64,000 nucleotides of DNA, taken from the NCBI RefSeq assembly GCF_010548305.1, contig NZ_JAAGLV010000004.1:1-64000 (forward strand), written 5' to 3'. This stretch comes from Streptomyces sp. SID13031 (GTDB taxonomy: Bacteria; Actinomycetota; Actinomycetes; Propionibacteriales; Kribbellaceae). Each line of letters begins with the position of its first letter. Position 1 is the stretch's first letter. Below the pieces are notes generated by a model. That model ran no database searches, was not told where the DNA came from, and saw only the letters and a program-made list of their open reading frames with translations. A program made the position numbers and the translations under genes. Shown one piece after another: positions 35,501-43,286 of the stretch.

Positions 35501-36175
35501 TCACCTCGGCGCTTTGACGATGCCGGTCTCGTAGCCGAGGACTACCAGGGCCACTCGGTCGCGCAGGCCGGTCTTGGCCAGGATGCGGCCGATGTGGGTC
35601 TTGACCGTTGCCTCGGACAACGTGAAGAGGGTGGCGATCTCGGTGTTCGACAGGCCCCGGGCGACCTCACCCAGTACTTCGCGCTCGCGCGCGGTCAGGA
35701 TGTCCAGGTCGGGGCGTTCGCGCTCCTCGTCGGGCAGCGAGCCGGCGAAGTGCTCGAGCAGCCGGCGCGTAGTACTGGGGGAGACGACCGCGTCGCCGGT
35801 ATGCACCTGACGGATCGCGTTCAGCAGGTCCGCGGGTGGAGTGTTCTTGAGCAGGAAGCCGGCCGCGCCGGCCTTGATCGCGGCGAACGCGTACTCGTCC
35901 AGGTCGAAGGTGGTCAGCACGATCACTCTGGGGGCCTGCGGCAACGACTGTAGTTGCCGCGTCGCCTCGACCCCGTCCAGCCGGGGCATCCGGACGTCCA
36001 TCAGAACGACATCGCTGGCGGTCACCTGGAGCTTCTCCAGCGCCTCGCCGCCGTCACCGGCCTGACCGACCACCCGCATGTCCGGCTGCGAGTCCACCAG
36101 CATGGTGAATCCCGCACGCACGAGCTCCTGGTCATCCACCAAGAACACGCGAATGACGCTTTCGTCGGTCGTCAC
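35501..36175 (-). CDS. NarL/LuxR-family response regulator
   Basis: A 224-residue regulator. The receiver has FLVDDQELVRAGF, phosphoacceptor Asp in VVLMDVRMPRLDG, and KAGAAGFLLKNTP. The LuxR HTH is LTAREREVLGEVARGLSNTE and VKTHIGRILAKTGLRDR. GTG 36175 overlaps the kinase stop by four bases. Probable targets are the downstream ABC genes. Confidence 0.93.
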   Translation of the reverse strand: MTTDESVIRVFLVDDQELVRAGFTMLVDSQPDMRVVGQAGDGGEALEKLQVTASDVVLMDVRMPRLDGVEATRQLQSLPQAPRVIVLTTFDLDEYAFAAIKAGAAGFLLKNTPPADLLNAIRQVHTGDAVVSPSTTRRLLEHFAGSLPDEERERPDLDILTAREREVLGEVARGLSNTEIATLFTLSEATVKTHIGRILAKTGLRDRVALVVLGYETGIVKAPR

Positions 36176-37374
36176 TGGGCTACTCCTCCGTTGGGCAGGT
36201 TGTACGGCAGCTTGGCGATCACCTCGTAACCACCGCCCGCCTTCGGTCCGGCGTTCACCGTACCGCCGGAGATGGACGCGCGTTGCCGCATCCCGACCAG
36301 ACCATGCCCCGGGTCGCTGCTCGGCGCGACGCCGGCGCCGCGGCCGTCGTCGGTGACCACCACGGTCAGCATCTCGCGCCCGAAGTCGAGATGGACGGAC
36401 GTCCGCGCTCCCGGCCCGGCGTGTTTCAGCGTGTTGGTGAGCCCTTCCTGCACGATCCGGTACGCCGTCAGGCCCAGCAGCGCGGGCAGATCGCGCGGGG
36501 TGCCGGTGACGTCGTAGTCGACGGTGAGCCCGGCTTGACGCACGTTCTCGATCAGCTCGGGCAGCGACGAGATACCGGGTTGGGGGCGCGGCTGGTCCGG
36601 ATCGAGCTCCTGCTGGGCGTCCTGTTTGAGCAGGCCGAGCATCTTGCGCATCTCGGTCAGCGAGGCGCGCCCGGTGTCGCCGATCGTGGCCAGCGCCTTC
36701 TTGGCCTGCTCGGGCGACGCGTCCGCGGCGTACAGGCCGCCGTCTGCCTGGACGATCATGATCGACAGGCCATGGGCGACGACGTCGTGGATCTCGCGGG
36801 CGATCCGGGTCCGCTCGGCCGAGACGGCGAGCTTGGACTCGCGATCGCGGTCGTGCTCGGCCTGGATCGCGCGTTCTTCCAGCTGAGCGACGTACAGGCC
36901 TCTGGTCCGGCGGCGTTCGCCGATGGCCCAGACGCCGAACACCAGCGCGCCGAGCGCGACCATCATGGTGATCTGCTGACGCCAGTCGGAGCCGCTCCAG
37001 TACCGGGCGGTCGCCATCAGCACGCCGAGGCCGCCGATGCCGAGGGCGATCCGGCTGTACTTGACCTCGCCGTACACCGAGATCGCGTGGAGCGCGATCA
37101 GCAGGCCCACGTTGCCGGGCTGCAGCTCGACGCCGCCCAGCCACTGCAGGACGGCGACGGCGGAGACGGTGAAGAAGACGAGCTCGGGATGGCTGCGGCG
37201 CCAGATCAGCGGCACCAGCATGCCGAGTCCGAGGGCGCCCGCCATGCTCGCCTGGGCGAGTCCGAGCAGGCCGAGGACGAGGGTGAGTCCGCCCGCGAGC
37301 AGCAGGTCGAACGCCCTGCTGCGCGGGCTGACCTGTCGCCGGGGCGCCAGGATCCCGGACATGGTCCCCGTCAT
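36172..37374 (-). CDS. Sensor histidine kinase, HisKA_3 type
   Basis: A 400-residue kinase with four to five N-terminal membrane helices and almost no extracytoplasmic loop, so it may sense within the membrane. The phosphorylated His is in RIAREIHDVVAHGLSIMIVQ; the HATPase_c domain has VTDDGRGAG and GHGLVGMRQRAS. ATG 37374 and ATG 37362 are both possible. Intramembrane-sensing kinases with MacB-like exporters typically respond to envelope-active compounds. Confidence 0.92.
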   Translation of the reverse strand: MTGTMSGILAPRRQVSPRSRAFDLLLAGGLTLVLGLLGLAQASMAGALGLGMLVPLIWRRSHPELVFFTVSAVAVLQWLGGVELQPGNVGLLIALHAISVYGEVKYSRIALGIGGLGVLMATARYWSGSDWRQQITMMVALGALVFGVWAIGERRRTRGLYVAQLEERAIQAEHDRDRESKLAVSAERTRIAREIHDVVAHGLSIMIVQADGGLYAADASPEQAKKALATIGDTGRASLTEMRKMLGLLKQDAQQELDPDQPRPQPGISSLPELIENVRQAGLTVDYDVTGTPRDLPALLGLTAYRIVQEGLTNTLKHAGPGARTSVHLDFGREMLTVVVTDDGRGAGVAPSSDPGHGLVGMRQRASISGGTVNAGPKAGGGYEVIAKLPYNLPNGGVAQ

Positions 37375-37516
37375 GCGGGCCAGATTACGGTGAAATCAGC
37401 ACGGTTTGGTCATGCCAGGGGCGGATGTCGGCGTCCTACTGTGGTCTCAGCCCGTTCGCCGGGCGCGGTGGTTCGCAGTACGGGGTGCTGGGCGCGGCGG
37501 TTGGTGGTACAGGGCC

Positions 37517-38158
37517 TTATTTGTGCGGACGGGTGGAGAGCGTGGGTTTCGCTTCGAGGCCGGATAGGCCGTTCCAGGCGAGGTTGACCAGGTGCGCGGC
37601 GACGTCGGGCTTCTTCGGGCGGCGGACGTCGAGCCACCACTGACCGGTCAGCGCGACCATGCCGACCAGCATCTGCGCGTACATCGGGGCGAACTTCGGG
37701 TCCAGGCCGCGGCGCTTGAACTCCTCGGCCAGGATGTGCTCGACCCTGGTGCCGACGTCGCTCAGGATCGAGATGAACGAGCCGGTCGACGAGCCGACGG
37801 GGGAGTCGCGGACCAGGATCCGGAAGCCGTCGGAGGAGCTCTCGATGTAGTCCAGCAGCGCGAGCGCCGCCTGCTCGACCAGCTCATGGGCGCGGCCGGC
37901 GGTCAGACTTGCCGTCACGGTGTCGAGCAGCTTGCGGACCTCGCGATCCACCACCACGGCGTACAGGCCCTCTTTGCCGCCGAAGTGTTCGTATACGACC
38001 GGCTTGGAGACCTCGGCGCGGGCCGCGATCTCCTCGACGGAGGTTGCTTCGTAGCCCTTCTCGGCGAACAGGCCACGGGCGATGACGATCAGCTGCTCGC
38101 GTCGCTCGGCACTGGTCATCCGGACCCGGGTCGTGCGGCGCGGCTTCGGTTCAGTCAC
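37517..38158 (-). CDS. TetR-family regulator
   Basis: A 213-residue repressor. LIVIARGLFAEKGYEATSVEEI and ARAEVSKPVVYEHFGGKEGL make up the HTH; the ligand domain is helical. GTG 38158 is chosen with a basic N-terminal arm; ATG 38119 would remove it. Its GAGGAGG site lies in one arm of a 23-bp inverted repeat. The desaturase gene lies upstream on the same strand, so it may regulate desaturation, as TetR proteins do in related bacteria. Confidence 0.85.
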   Translation of the reverse strand: MTEPKPRRTTRVRMTSAERREQLIVIARGLFAEKGYEATSVEEIAARAEVSKPVVYEHFGGKEGLYAVVVDREVRKLLDTVTASLTAGRAHELVEQAALALLDYIESSSDGFRILVRDSPVGSSTGSFISILSDVGTRVEHILAEEFKRRGLDPKFAPMYAQMLVGMVALTGQWWLDVRRPKKPDVAAHLVNLAWNGLSGLEAKPTLSTRPHK

Positions 38159-38160
38159 TG

Positions 38161-38258
38161 AGGGCGTGCCTCCTCGTCCCCTTCGTGCTGCGCGGCACGC
38201 ACCGAGGCACCGCACCGGGCACCTGCTCGCGACTGAAGGGGACGAGGAGGCACGCCCT
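38161..38258. repeat. 23-bp perfect inverted repeat upstream of the TetR gene
   Basis: Positions 38161-38183 and 38236-38258 are exact reverse complements around a 52-base loop. On the minus strand the start-proximal arm contains the GAGGAGG ribosome binding site of the TetR gene. A transcript from the desaturase gene would carry both arms. Confidence 0.75.
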
Positions 38259-38319
38259 AAGGATCACGTCAGCATCATGCCGTAGATCGGGGGTACGAGG
38301 TGGGAGATTTACGGCCCGC

Positions 38320-39309
38320 TCAGGCTGCCGCTCGGTCGGCGGCGGTCACCCGCCGCGCTTCGAGGCGTTCCTTGACCGGCCAGCGCACGTCGCTGACCCA
38401 GCCCATCTTCTCGAAGAACCAGATGGTCCGCGCGGACGTGTCGAGCTGACCTTTGAGTACGCCGTGGCGGGCGCAGGTCGGGTCGGAGTGATGCAGGTTG
38501 TGCCAGGACTCGCCCTGGCTGAGGATCGCCAGCCACCAGACGTTGCCGGACTTGTCGCGGGACTTGAACGGGCGGGACCCGATCGTGTGGCAGATCGAGT
38601 TGATCGACCAGGTGACGTGGTGCAGCAGGGCGATCCGGACCAGGCTGGCCCAGAAGAACGCGGTCAGCGCGCCCTCGATCGACCAGGACCACAGACCGCC
38701 GATGACGGCCGGCGCGAACAGACTCGCCAGGACCAGGAACGGGAACATCCGGGACACCTTGACGATGTCGCGGTCCTTCAGGAGATCCGGCGCGTACTGC
38801 CGCTGCGGGGTCTGCTCGGCGTCGAACAGCCAGCCGATGTGGGCGTGCCAGAAGCCCTTGGTGAGTGCTTTGAGGCTGGTGCCGTAGCGCCACGGGCTGT
38901 GCGGGTCGCCCTCACGATCGGAGAACTTGTGGTGCTTGCGGTGGTCGGCCACCCAGCGGACCACAGGCCCTTCGATCGCAAGTGAGCCGGCGATCGCCAG
39001 CGCGTACTTGAGCGGCCGGTTCGGCTTGAAGGACTTGTGCGTGAAGTACCGGTGGAAACCGATCGAGATGCCGTGACCGGAGACCGTGTAGAACACGACC
39101 GCGATCACGATGTCGCGCCAGCCGAGGAACCCGCCCCAGGCGATCGGTATCGCCGCCAGCACGGCCAGGAAGGGGATCCCGATGAACAGCGCGAGCGCGA
39201 GCTGTTCCCACGCGCCCTTGCGCTCGCCACCGCGGGTCCCGTGGTCGGTGTCGAACTCGCCAGCCTGCCGGGCGCCGGTGGGCGCCTCCGGAGCCGCAAC
39301 TGGAGTCAT
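38320..39309 (-). CDS. Membrane acyl-CoA/acyl-lipid delta-9 desaturase
   Basis: A 329-residue di-iron desaturase. Histidine boxes are HRYFTH (86-91), HRKHH (123-127) and HNLHH near residue 270, with the WVADHRKHHKFSD context of the stearoyl-CoA group. Four membrane helices are predicted. It introduces a double bond in saturated acyl chains to keep membranes fluid. An operator-like palindrome lies in its promoter. Confidence 0.94.
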   Translation of the reverse strand: MTPVAAPEAPTGARQAGEFDTDHGTRGGERKGAWEQLALALFIGIPFLAVLAAIPIAWGGFLGWRDIVIAVVFYTVSGHGISIGFHRYFTHKSFKPNRPLKYALAIAGSLAIEGPVVRWVADHRKHHKFSDREGDPHSPWRYGTSLKALTKGFWHAHIGWLFDAEQTPQRQYAPDLLKDRDIVKVSRMFPFLVLASLFAPAVIGGLWSWSIEGALTAFFWASLVRIALLHHVTWSINSICHTIGSRPFKSRDKSGNVWWLAILSQGESWHNLHHSDPTCARHGVLKGQLDTSARTIWFFEKMGWVSDVRWPVKERLEARRVTAADRAAA

Positions 39310-39337
39310 GATTTTCCCTCGTGGTGGAGGACGGCTT

Positions 39338-39373
39338 TACCTACGCAACCGTAACCTACGGGTTCGTAGGTTA
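39338..39373. promoter_or_regulatory. Operator-like palindrome in the desaturase promoter
   Basis: TAACCTACG (39352-39360) and CGTAGGTTA (39365-39373) are a perfect nine-bp inverted repeat with a GGTT centre. A third half-site TTACCTACG is at 39338-39346. This is a TetR-type operator layout, candidate target of the neighbouring TetR protein. Confidence 0.6.
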
Positions 39374-39432
39374 GGAACCCCTTCGCGTGTCACCTTGCCC
39401 ACCCATGGCAGACTGTTCCGGCGTACCAGCGA

Positions 39433-39504
39433 TCCCCCGTGGGGTAATCGGCAGCCCGCGAGACTTTGAATCTCGAAGATCTGGATCGAAACCAGGCGGG
39501 GGAG
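39433..39504 (+). tRNA. tRNA-Gln (TTG anticodon)
   Basis: Acceptor TCCCCCG pairs with CGGGGGA. The D arm is GGGT/GCCC, the anticodon stem CGAGA/TCTCG with loop CTTTGAA, giving anticodon TTG. The T stem is TCTGG/CCAGG with loop ATCGAAA. Position 54 is A instead of the near-invariant T. CCA is not encoded. Location upstream of glmU agrees with other Actinobacteria. Confidence 0.92.
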
Positions 39505-39513
39505 CAACGCACG

Positions 39514-39544
39514 GCCCCCAGGCCAGAACCTTTGGCCTGGGGGC
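39514..39544 (+). terminator. Terminator of tRNA-Gln
   Basis: GCCCCCAGGCCA (39514-39525) pairs perfectly with TGGCCTGGGGGC (39533-39544) around a seven-base loop, followed by TTCCGTCTT. Confidence 0.85.
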
Positions 39545-39570
39545 TTCCGTCTTGCCCCACCCGTACTCGT

Positions 39571-39677
39571 GTCGCGGGCTGGTGCGTTGAGCCCACCTGA
39601 ACCACTGGTGATGTGCCGCCTTGGGTATCTGACTCGCGTCGCGTCGGTCGGGCTGGTGCGTTGCCCCATCGGAGCGG
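39571..39677 (+). repeat. 107-bp direct repeat, copy 1
   Basis: About 90 percent identical to 40672-40777. Each copy begins and ends with the same short motif GGGCTGGTGCGTTG (first occurrence one base different in copy 2). The right edge of this copy abuts a truncated HAD-hydrolase tail. Confidence 0.8.
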
Positions 39678-39844
39678 CAAGCGTCGGGTACGCGAACGAG
39701 CCCGGCAAGTCCGACGACCTGACCGCAGCCGGACCCGATGCCGTCATCACCAACACCTCCGAACTCACCGAGGCGATCCGCGCCCGATCGCGCTACGCGT
39801 GGGCTGAACGGCAGACGGGAAGACGCAGGGTGGAGTTGCGCTAG
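39678..39844 (+). pseudogene. HAD-family hydrolase, C-terminal remnant
   Basis: After the repeat the frame reads SVGYANEPGKSDDLTAAGPD and AVITNTSELTEAI, matching the tail of HAD phosphatases (IGYANKPGK..L..AGADAVI). The nucleophile and transfer domains are absent. The break coincides with the repeat edge. Confidence 0.65.
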
Positions 39845-40098
39845 GCGCTGGTGCTCAGCAGCTCGGCCAGCGGCAACCTGACGTCAGCAGGGTAGAGACC
39901 AAGGTCGTCGAACTCGTCAGCCCCTGCCCAGGTCCATCTGTCCAGCGTAGGCACAGCGCGGCAGCGGCGGATCAGCCGAAAGCACGAGAGAGAGACCATG
40001 CCATCGGCCAGGCGAACTCCAGCCTCCTGGCCGATATGCCCGCCGCCGGGCTCAGCGATCGTGGACCCACCGATCCTCACCACAACGACGGAGCCCAT
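39841..40098 (-). CDS. Short hypothetical frame, possibly a gene fragment
   Basis: An 85-residue frame converging on the HAD remnant. The end, RWTWAGADEFDDLGLYPADV, then RLPLAELL, has a protein-like composition, but no family is recognised and the first 30 residues look like antisense of the next gene's leader. It is probably a degraded fragment. Confidence 0.3.
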   Translation of the reverse strand: MGSVVVVRIGGSTIAEPGGGHIGQEAGVRLADGMVSLSCFRLIRRCRAVPTLDRWTWAGADEFDDLGLYPADVRLPLAELLSTSA

Positions 40099-40099
40099 G

Positions 40100-40588
40100 A
40101 TGAGAACACGTCAACCCACCACCACACTGGAAGACCAGCCGATCCCGGTGAGAGCCAAGCTCGCCGCAGCGTGGACAAGCTTCATGTTCCTGTACGCCTA
40201 CATGGACATTCTCAACTTCTTCACGCCCGGCGTCATCGAAGACATCCTCGACGGCAGGGTCTTCGAGTTCGACCTCTCCCAGACCTTTTCGACCACGGCG
40301 CTGACCCTCATAGCCATCCCGATCTTCATGGTCGTGCTGTCGATGACGCTGCCCGCCCGCGCGAACCGCACCATGAACCTCATCGTGGCCTCGGTCTACG
40401 TCCCCGTCACGGCATTCAACGTGGCGGGCGAGTCCTGGCTGTACTTCTACGGCCTTGGCGTCGCATTGGAATTGATCCTTCTCGCCCTCATCCTGCGGTA
40501 CGCCTGGACCTGGCCTCGCACCGCACCGTCGGCGACCATGGCGACCAGCCCGGACCGTGAAACCGTTCGCGCCCAGCAGCAAGCGTGA
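40100..40588 (+). CDS. DUF6326-like four-helix membrane protein
   Basis: A 162-residue protein. WTSFMFLYAYMDILNFFTPG is the conserved start of this family, followed by three more hydrophobic segments (TALTLIAIPIFMVVLSMTLP; IVASVYVPVTAFNV; YGLGVALELILLALILRYAW). GGAG at 40090-40093 favours ATG 40100 over ATG 40097. Function unknown. Confidence 0.75.
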   Translation: MRTRQPTTTLEDQPIPVRAKLAAAWTSFMFLYAYMDILNFFTPGVIEDILDGRVFEFDLSQTFSTTALTLIAIPIFMVVLSMTLPARANRTMNLIVASVYVPVTAFNVAGESWLYFYGLGVALELILLALILRYAWTWPRTAPSATMATSPDRETVRAQQQA

Positions 40589-40622
40589 AGCCCGTTCAGG
40601 GCCGGACTTGCTAACGGATTTG

Positions 40623-41255
40623 CTAACAAACGGTGTGGATCGGGGTGGACGACCAAGCGCACGGCGGGCCGGTCGCGCGCTGGTGCGTTGAGCCCACCCG
40701 AACCACTTGCGATGTGGCGCCTTGGGTGTCTGACTCGCGTCGCGTTGGTCGGGCTGGTGCGTTGCCTATCGGAGCGGTCTGGCTGTCGATCAGTTCTCGG
40801 ATGATGTCGGCGTGGCCGGCGTGCTGGGAGGTTTCGGCGGTCATTCTGATCAGCAGGACCGCCAGCGTTGTTTCCTGGTGGCCTAGCGCCCAGTGGGCCA
40901 CGTGGCCTGGGGTGTTCAGGTCTAGTTCGGTGATGGTGAGGTCGGAATGGGTGCAGGCCTGCCGGTAGACGCCGGTGATGTAGTCGGTTGATTCGTCCGG
41001 CGTAGCCCACATATCGATCTCGGTGTAGGGGTCGTCGCGGAACCACGATGGGCGTTCGAGCGGTGGGCGGCCGAATGCATCGCCGAGGTAGCCGTATTCC
41101 AAGCCCGCCAAGTGTTTGACCAGACCGAGCAGGTTTGTGCCGGTCGGAGTCAGCGGGCGGCGGCGGTCGTACTCCGGTAGGCCGTCCAGCTTGGCGAGCA
41201 GTACTGCCCGGCTGCTCTGTAGGACTCGCAGCAGTTCGGCTTTGAGATCGACCAT
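40623..41255 (-). CDS. DinB/DUF664-family protein with repeat-derived C-terminus
   Basis: The first 157 residues are a normal DinB-like four-helix domain: LGLVKHLAGLEYGYLGDAFG, metal-ligand type His in VKHLAG and WALGHQETT, and ETSQHAGHADIIRELIDSQ. The usual ending (D-G-x-x-G...N-D) is missing. From residue 158 the frame runs into the direct repeat (NAPARPTRRESDTQG). The protein is therefore truncated with a foreign tail and may or may not be active. Such proteins are thiol-S-transferase or hydrolase-like. Confidence 0.7.
   Translation of the reverse strand: MVDLKAELLRVLQSSRAVLLAKLDGLPEYDRRRPLTPTGTNLLGLVKHLAGLEYGYLGDAFGRPPLERPSWFRDDPYTEIDMWATPDESTDYITGVYRQACTHSDLTITELDLNTPGHVAHWALGHQETTLAVLLIRMTAETSQHAGHADIIRELIDSQTAPIGNAPARPTRRESDTQGATSQVVRVGSTHQRATGPPCAWSSTPIHTVC
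40672..40777 (+). repeat. 107-bp direct repeat, copy 2
   Basis: Second copy, same orientation as 39571-39677, about nine differences and one indel. Its right edge cuts the 3' end of the DinB gene. The 80 bases before it contain TTGCTAAC twice but no gene. Confidence 0.8.
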
Positions 41256-41287
41256 CGTCGGACCCTACCGAGCGCGATGATGGGGCG

Positions 41288-42187
41288 ATGGTCGAGGTTC
41301 CCGTGGCGTTCGTGAGGGAGATCCTCGAGCGGGAGGGGGACGCGGGGAGGGCGTGGCTCGAGGCGCTGCCGGGGCTGGTCGATCGGGCGCTGGTGAGGTG
41401 GGGGCTCACGCTGTCGGGGCGGGCGATGCATGGTGCGGTGGGGGTTGTCGTGCCGGTACGTCGCGCTGATGGAAGTACTGCTGTCTTGAAGGTTTCATTT
41501 CCCCACCCTGGAAACCTTGCTGAACCGCGGGCGCTGGCTGCATGGGCGGGGCGTGGTGCGGTGCGGCTGGTCGAGTACGACGCTCAGGTGTTCGCGATGG
41601 TGTTGGAGAAGGCGAGCGGCTACTCGTTGCGTGAGTTGCCCGATGCTGTCGAGCGGATGGTGGTCGCGGGGCGGCTGAATCGGCGGCTGGCGGTGTTGGC
41701 GCCGGAGGGATTTCCGTCGCTGAAGGATGTTGCTGGCGATTGGGCGAGGGAGATCGACTCGCGGTATCAGCGAGTACGGACGCCGCTGGCGGATCGGCTT
41801 GTCGGGCGCGCGCTGGAGAGCTGTCGTGAGCTGGCGGCGGACCAGCCGAACTTGCTAGTGCATGGCGACCTGAACTTCAGCAACATCCTCAGAAGCAGTC
41901 GCGAACCGTGGCTGGCGATCGATCCGAAGGGTTGGGCCGGCGATCCCGCCTACGACGCTGTCAACCTGCTCCGCGAGCACTGGCACACCATGGCCGCGCC
42001 CGCGGATCTGGTGAAGACCTTGTCGTACCAGCTGGCCGCCTTCGCCGAGGCCGCCGAAATGGAGCGGGAGCGAGTCATCCGCTGGGTGCAGGCCTGCGCG
42101 GTCAAGGACGCACTTTGGAGCGCGGAGTTCGGCGAGCCCACCGAACGAGCAACAGCGAACGAAACCGTCGCGGGCATCACTACCTGA
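41288..42187 (+). CDS. Aminoglycoside/hydroxyurea phosphotransferase family kinase
   Basis: A 299-residue kinase of the APH_6_hur (streptomycin 6-kinase-like) group. STAVLKVSFPH holds the ATP-contacting Lys, LLVHGDLNFSNILRSS the catalytic Asp loop, and LAIDPKGWAGDPAYDAVNLL the metal-binding DxG-like motif. It could inactivate an aminoglycoside or phosphorylate a metabolite. It is divergent from the DinB gene by 32 bases. Confidence 0.88.
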   Translation: MVEVPVAFVREILEREGDAGRAWLEALPGLVDRALVRWGLTLSGRAMHGAVGVVVPVRRADGSTAVLKVSFPHPGNLAEPRALAAWAGRGAVRLVEYDAQVFAMVLEKASGYSLRELPDAVERMVVAGRLNRRLAVLAPEGFPSLKDVAGDWAREIDSRYQRVRTPLADRLVGRALESCRELAADQPNLLVHGDLNFSNILRSSREPWLAIDPKGWAGDPAYDAVNLLREHWHTMAAPADLVKTLSYQLAAFAEAAEMERERVIRWVQACAVKDALWSAEFGEPTERATANETVAGITT

Positions 42188-42224
42188 CCCAACAAGACGA
42201 GCGAACGCCGGTACCTGGAGAGAC

Positions 42225-42572
42225 TCAACCGTTGCGGACGAAGCCGAGTTCGTTGCCGTCGGGGTCTGCGATGGTGAATTTGCGGGTGCCGTAGGGGGTG
42301 TCGAAGAGGGGCTCGATGATGGTGGCTTGGTCTTTGAGTTGGTGCCATAGGGCGTCGGGGTCGTCGATGGTGAAGTTGAAGCGGGCGCCCCGGCCTGGTG
42401 CCTCCATGACGGCGAAGGTGGCGCCGGAGTGGGTGACGAAGTGGGCGTAATTGGGTGCGTCCGGGGGCCAGTAGGACTCCACCTCGAAGCCGAGGACCGT
42501 CGTGTACCACTCGACGGCGGCGTGTAGGTCACTCACGTTCGCGCGAACATGCTCAAGCCTCGTTCCAGCCAT
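42225..42572 (-). CDS. VOC-family protein (glyoxalase/bleomycin-resistance like)
   Basis: A 115-residue VOC protein: LEHVRANVSDLHAAVEWYTT, VLGFEVESYWPP, and closing FTIADPDGNELGFVRNG with the metal-ligand-type Glu. Substrate unknown. It is unrelated by close similarity to the VOC protein at 31704. Confidence 0.82.
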   Translation of the reverse strand: MAGTRLEHVRANVSDLHAAVEWYTTVLGFEVESYWPPDAPNYAHFVTHSGATFAVMEAPGRGARFNFTIDDPDALWHQLKDQATIIEPLFDTPYGTRKFTIADPDGNELGFVRNG

Positions 42573-42605
42573 GCCCAGAGCGTGGCACAGTCGCCGGGTC
42601 GATCG

Positions 42606-42860
42606 TCAGTCGTCGTCGATATCGCGGAAGGCGTCCACAGCTCGTTCGCGGAGCATGTCGAGTTGGACGGTGAGGATGCCGATGACCTCCTCGACGTTCA
42701 TTCCCTCGGTCTCGCGGAAGGCCCAGCTCGGATGGCCCTCGGCATCCAGGCACTTGACCAGTACTACGCCCTCCAGGGCGGTCCAGCCCGGCAGCAGCGG
42801 CGGGACTCTGAACGCGTCGCCCAGGACCTGGGCGAGAGGCTGGCCGTACTCAGTCGACAT
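42606..42860 (-). CDS. Conserved small hypothetical protein
   Basis: An 84-residue acidic protein, MSTEYGQPLAQVLGDAFRVP then WTALEGVVLVKCLDAEGHPS. It lacks signal peptide or membrane segment. The EGVVLVKCLDAEG...W strand pattern looks like an actinobacterial conserved hypothetical family; no function is known. Confidence 0.6.
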   Translation of the reverse strand: MSTEYGQPLAQVLGDAFRVPPLLPGWTALEGVVLVKCLDAEGHPSWAFRETEGMNVEEVIGILTVQLDMLRERAVDAFRDIDDD

Positions 42861-42936
42861 GCTCCGAATTCTGTCAGGAGAACCCGCCTCAGGGGCAGAC
42901 TCGTACTCTCGCAGTTCCAGGCATCGGAGGTAGTTG

Positions 42937-43161
42937 ATGACAACCGGAGAACCGGTTCGGGTCGAGGTCGACGGTCAACTGTTCGACGTACGCGTCGACC
43001 GACCTGGGCACTACCACTTCGATTGGGTCTCCGGGCCGAATGCGGGCTACGGCTTCAGCTCGGCGACATCTGACGCATCGCCTCTGACCCCGGCTGCCCA
43101 GGAGGAGTCGATCCGGTCCTTCCTCAAGCAGGTTGACCCCGTCACCGGGTACATCGAATAG
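42937..43161 (+). CDS. Small hypothetical protein
   Basis: A 74-residue protein beginning MTTGEPVRVEVDGQLFDVRV with GGAGG and seven bases before ATG 42937. The pattern FDWVSGPNAGYGFSS and a C-terminal helix EESIRSFLKQVDP suggest a small beta-plus-helix fold. Not recognised. Confidence 0.6.
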   Translation: MTTGEPVRVEVDGQLFDVRVDRPGHYHFDWVSGPNAGYGFSSATSDASPLTPAAQEESIRSFLKQVDPVTGYIE

Positions 43162-43167
43162 CCGGTG

Positions 43168-43261
43168 CCGACCGACAGGACATAGTCGGGAAGGGCCGGG
43201 CCCGTCACGCTCAGGTGGGCTGCCGGGGCGTGAGTTTTGGGGACTATGTCCTGTCGGTCGG
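43168..43261. repeat. Long-loop palindromic element, copy 2
   Basis: Positions 43168-43187 and 43242-43261 are perfect 20-base reverse complements with a 54-base loop. The inner arm GACAGGACATAGT corresponds to GACAGGAAGTAGT of the copy at 3371, with the change matched on the other side. Confidence 0.75.
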
Positions 43262-43286
43262 GACAGAGTTGGTAGGAGCGCAGGCG

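Noticed and set aside
39569-39844. Intact 91-residue gene after tRNA-Gln
   Set aside because: The first part is the 107-bp repeat and only the second part resembles a protein (HAD tail); it is a fused remnant.
40447-41409. 320-residue minus-strand frame over the DinB gene
   Set aside because: It is a shifted reading of the DinB gene and of the repeat, without any domain.
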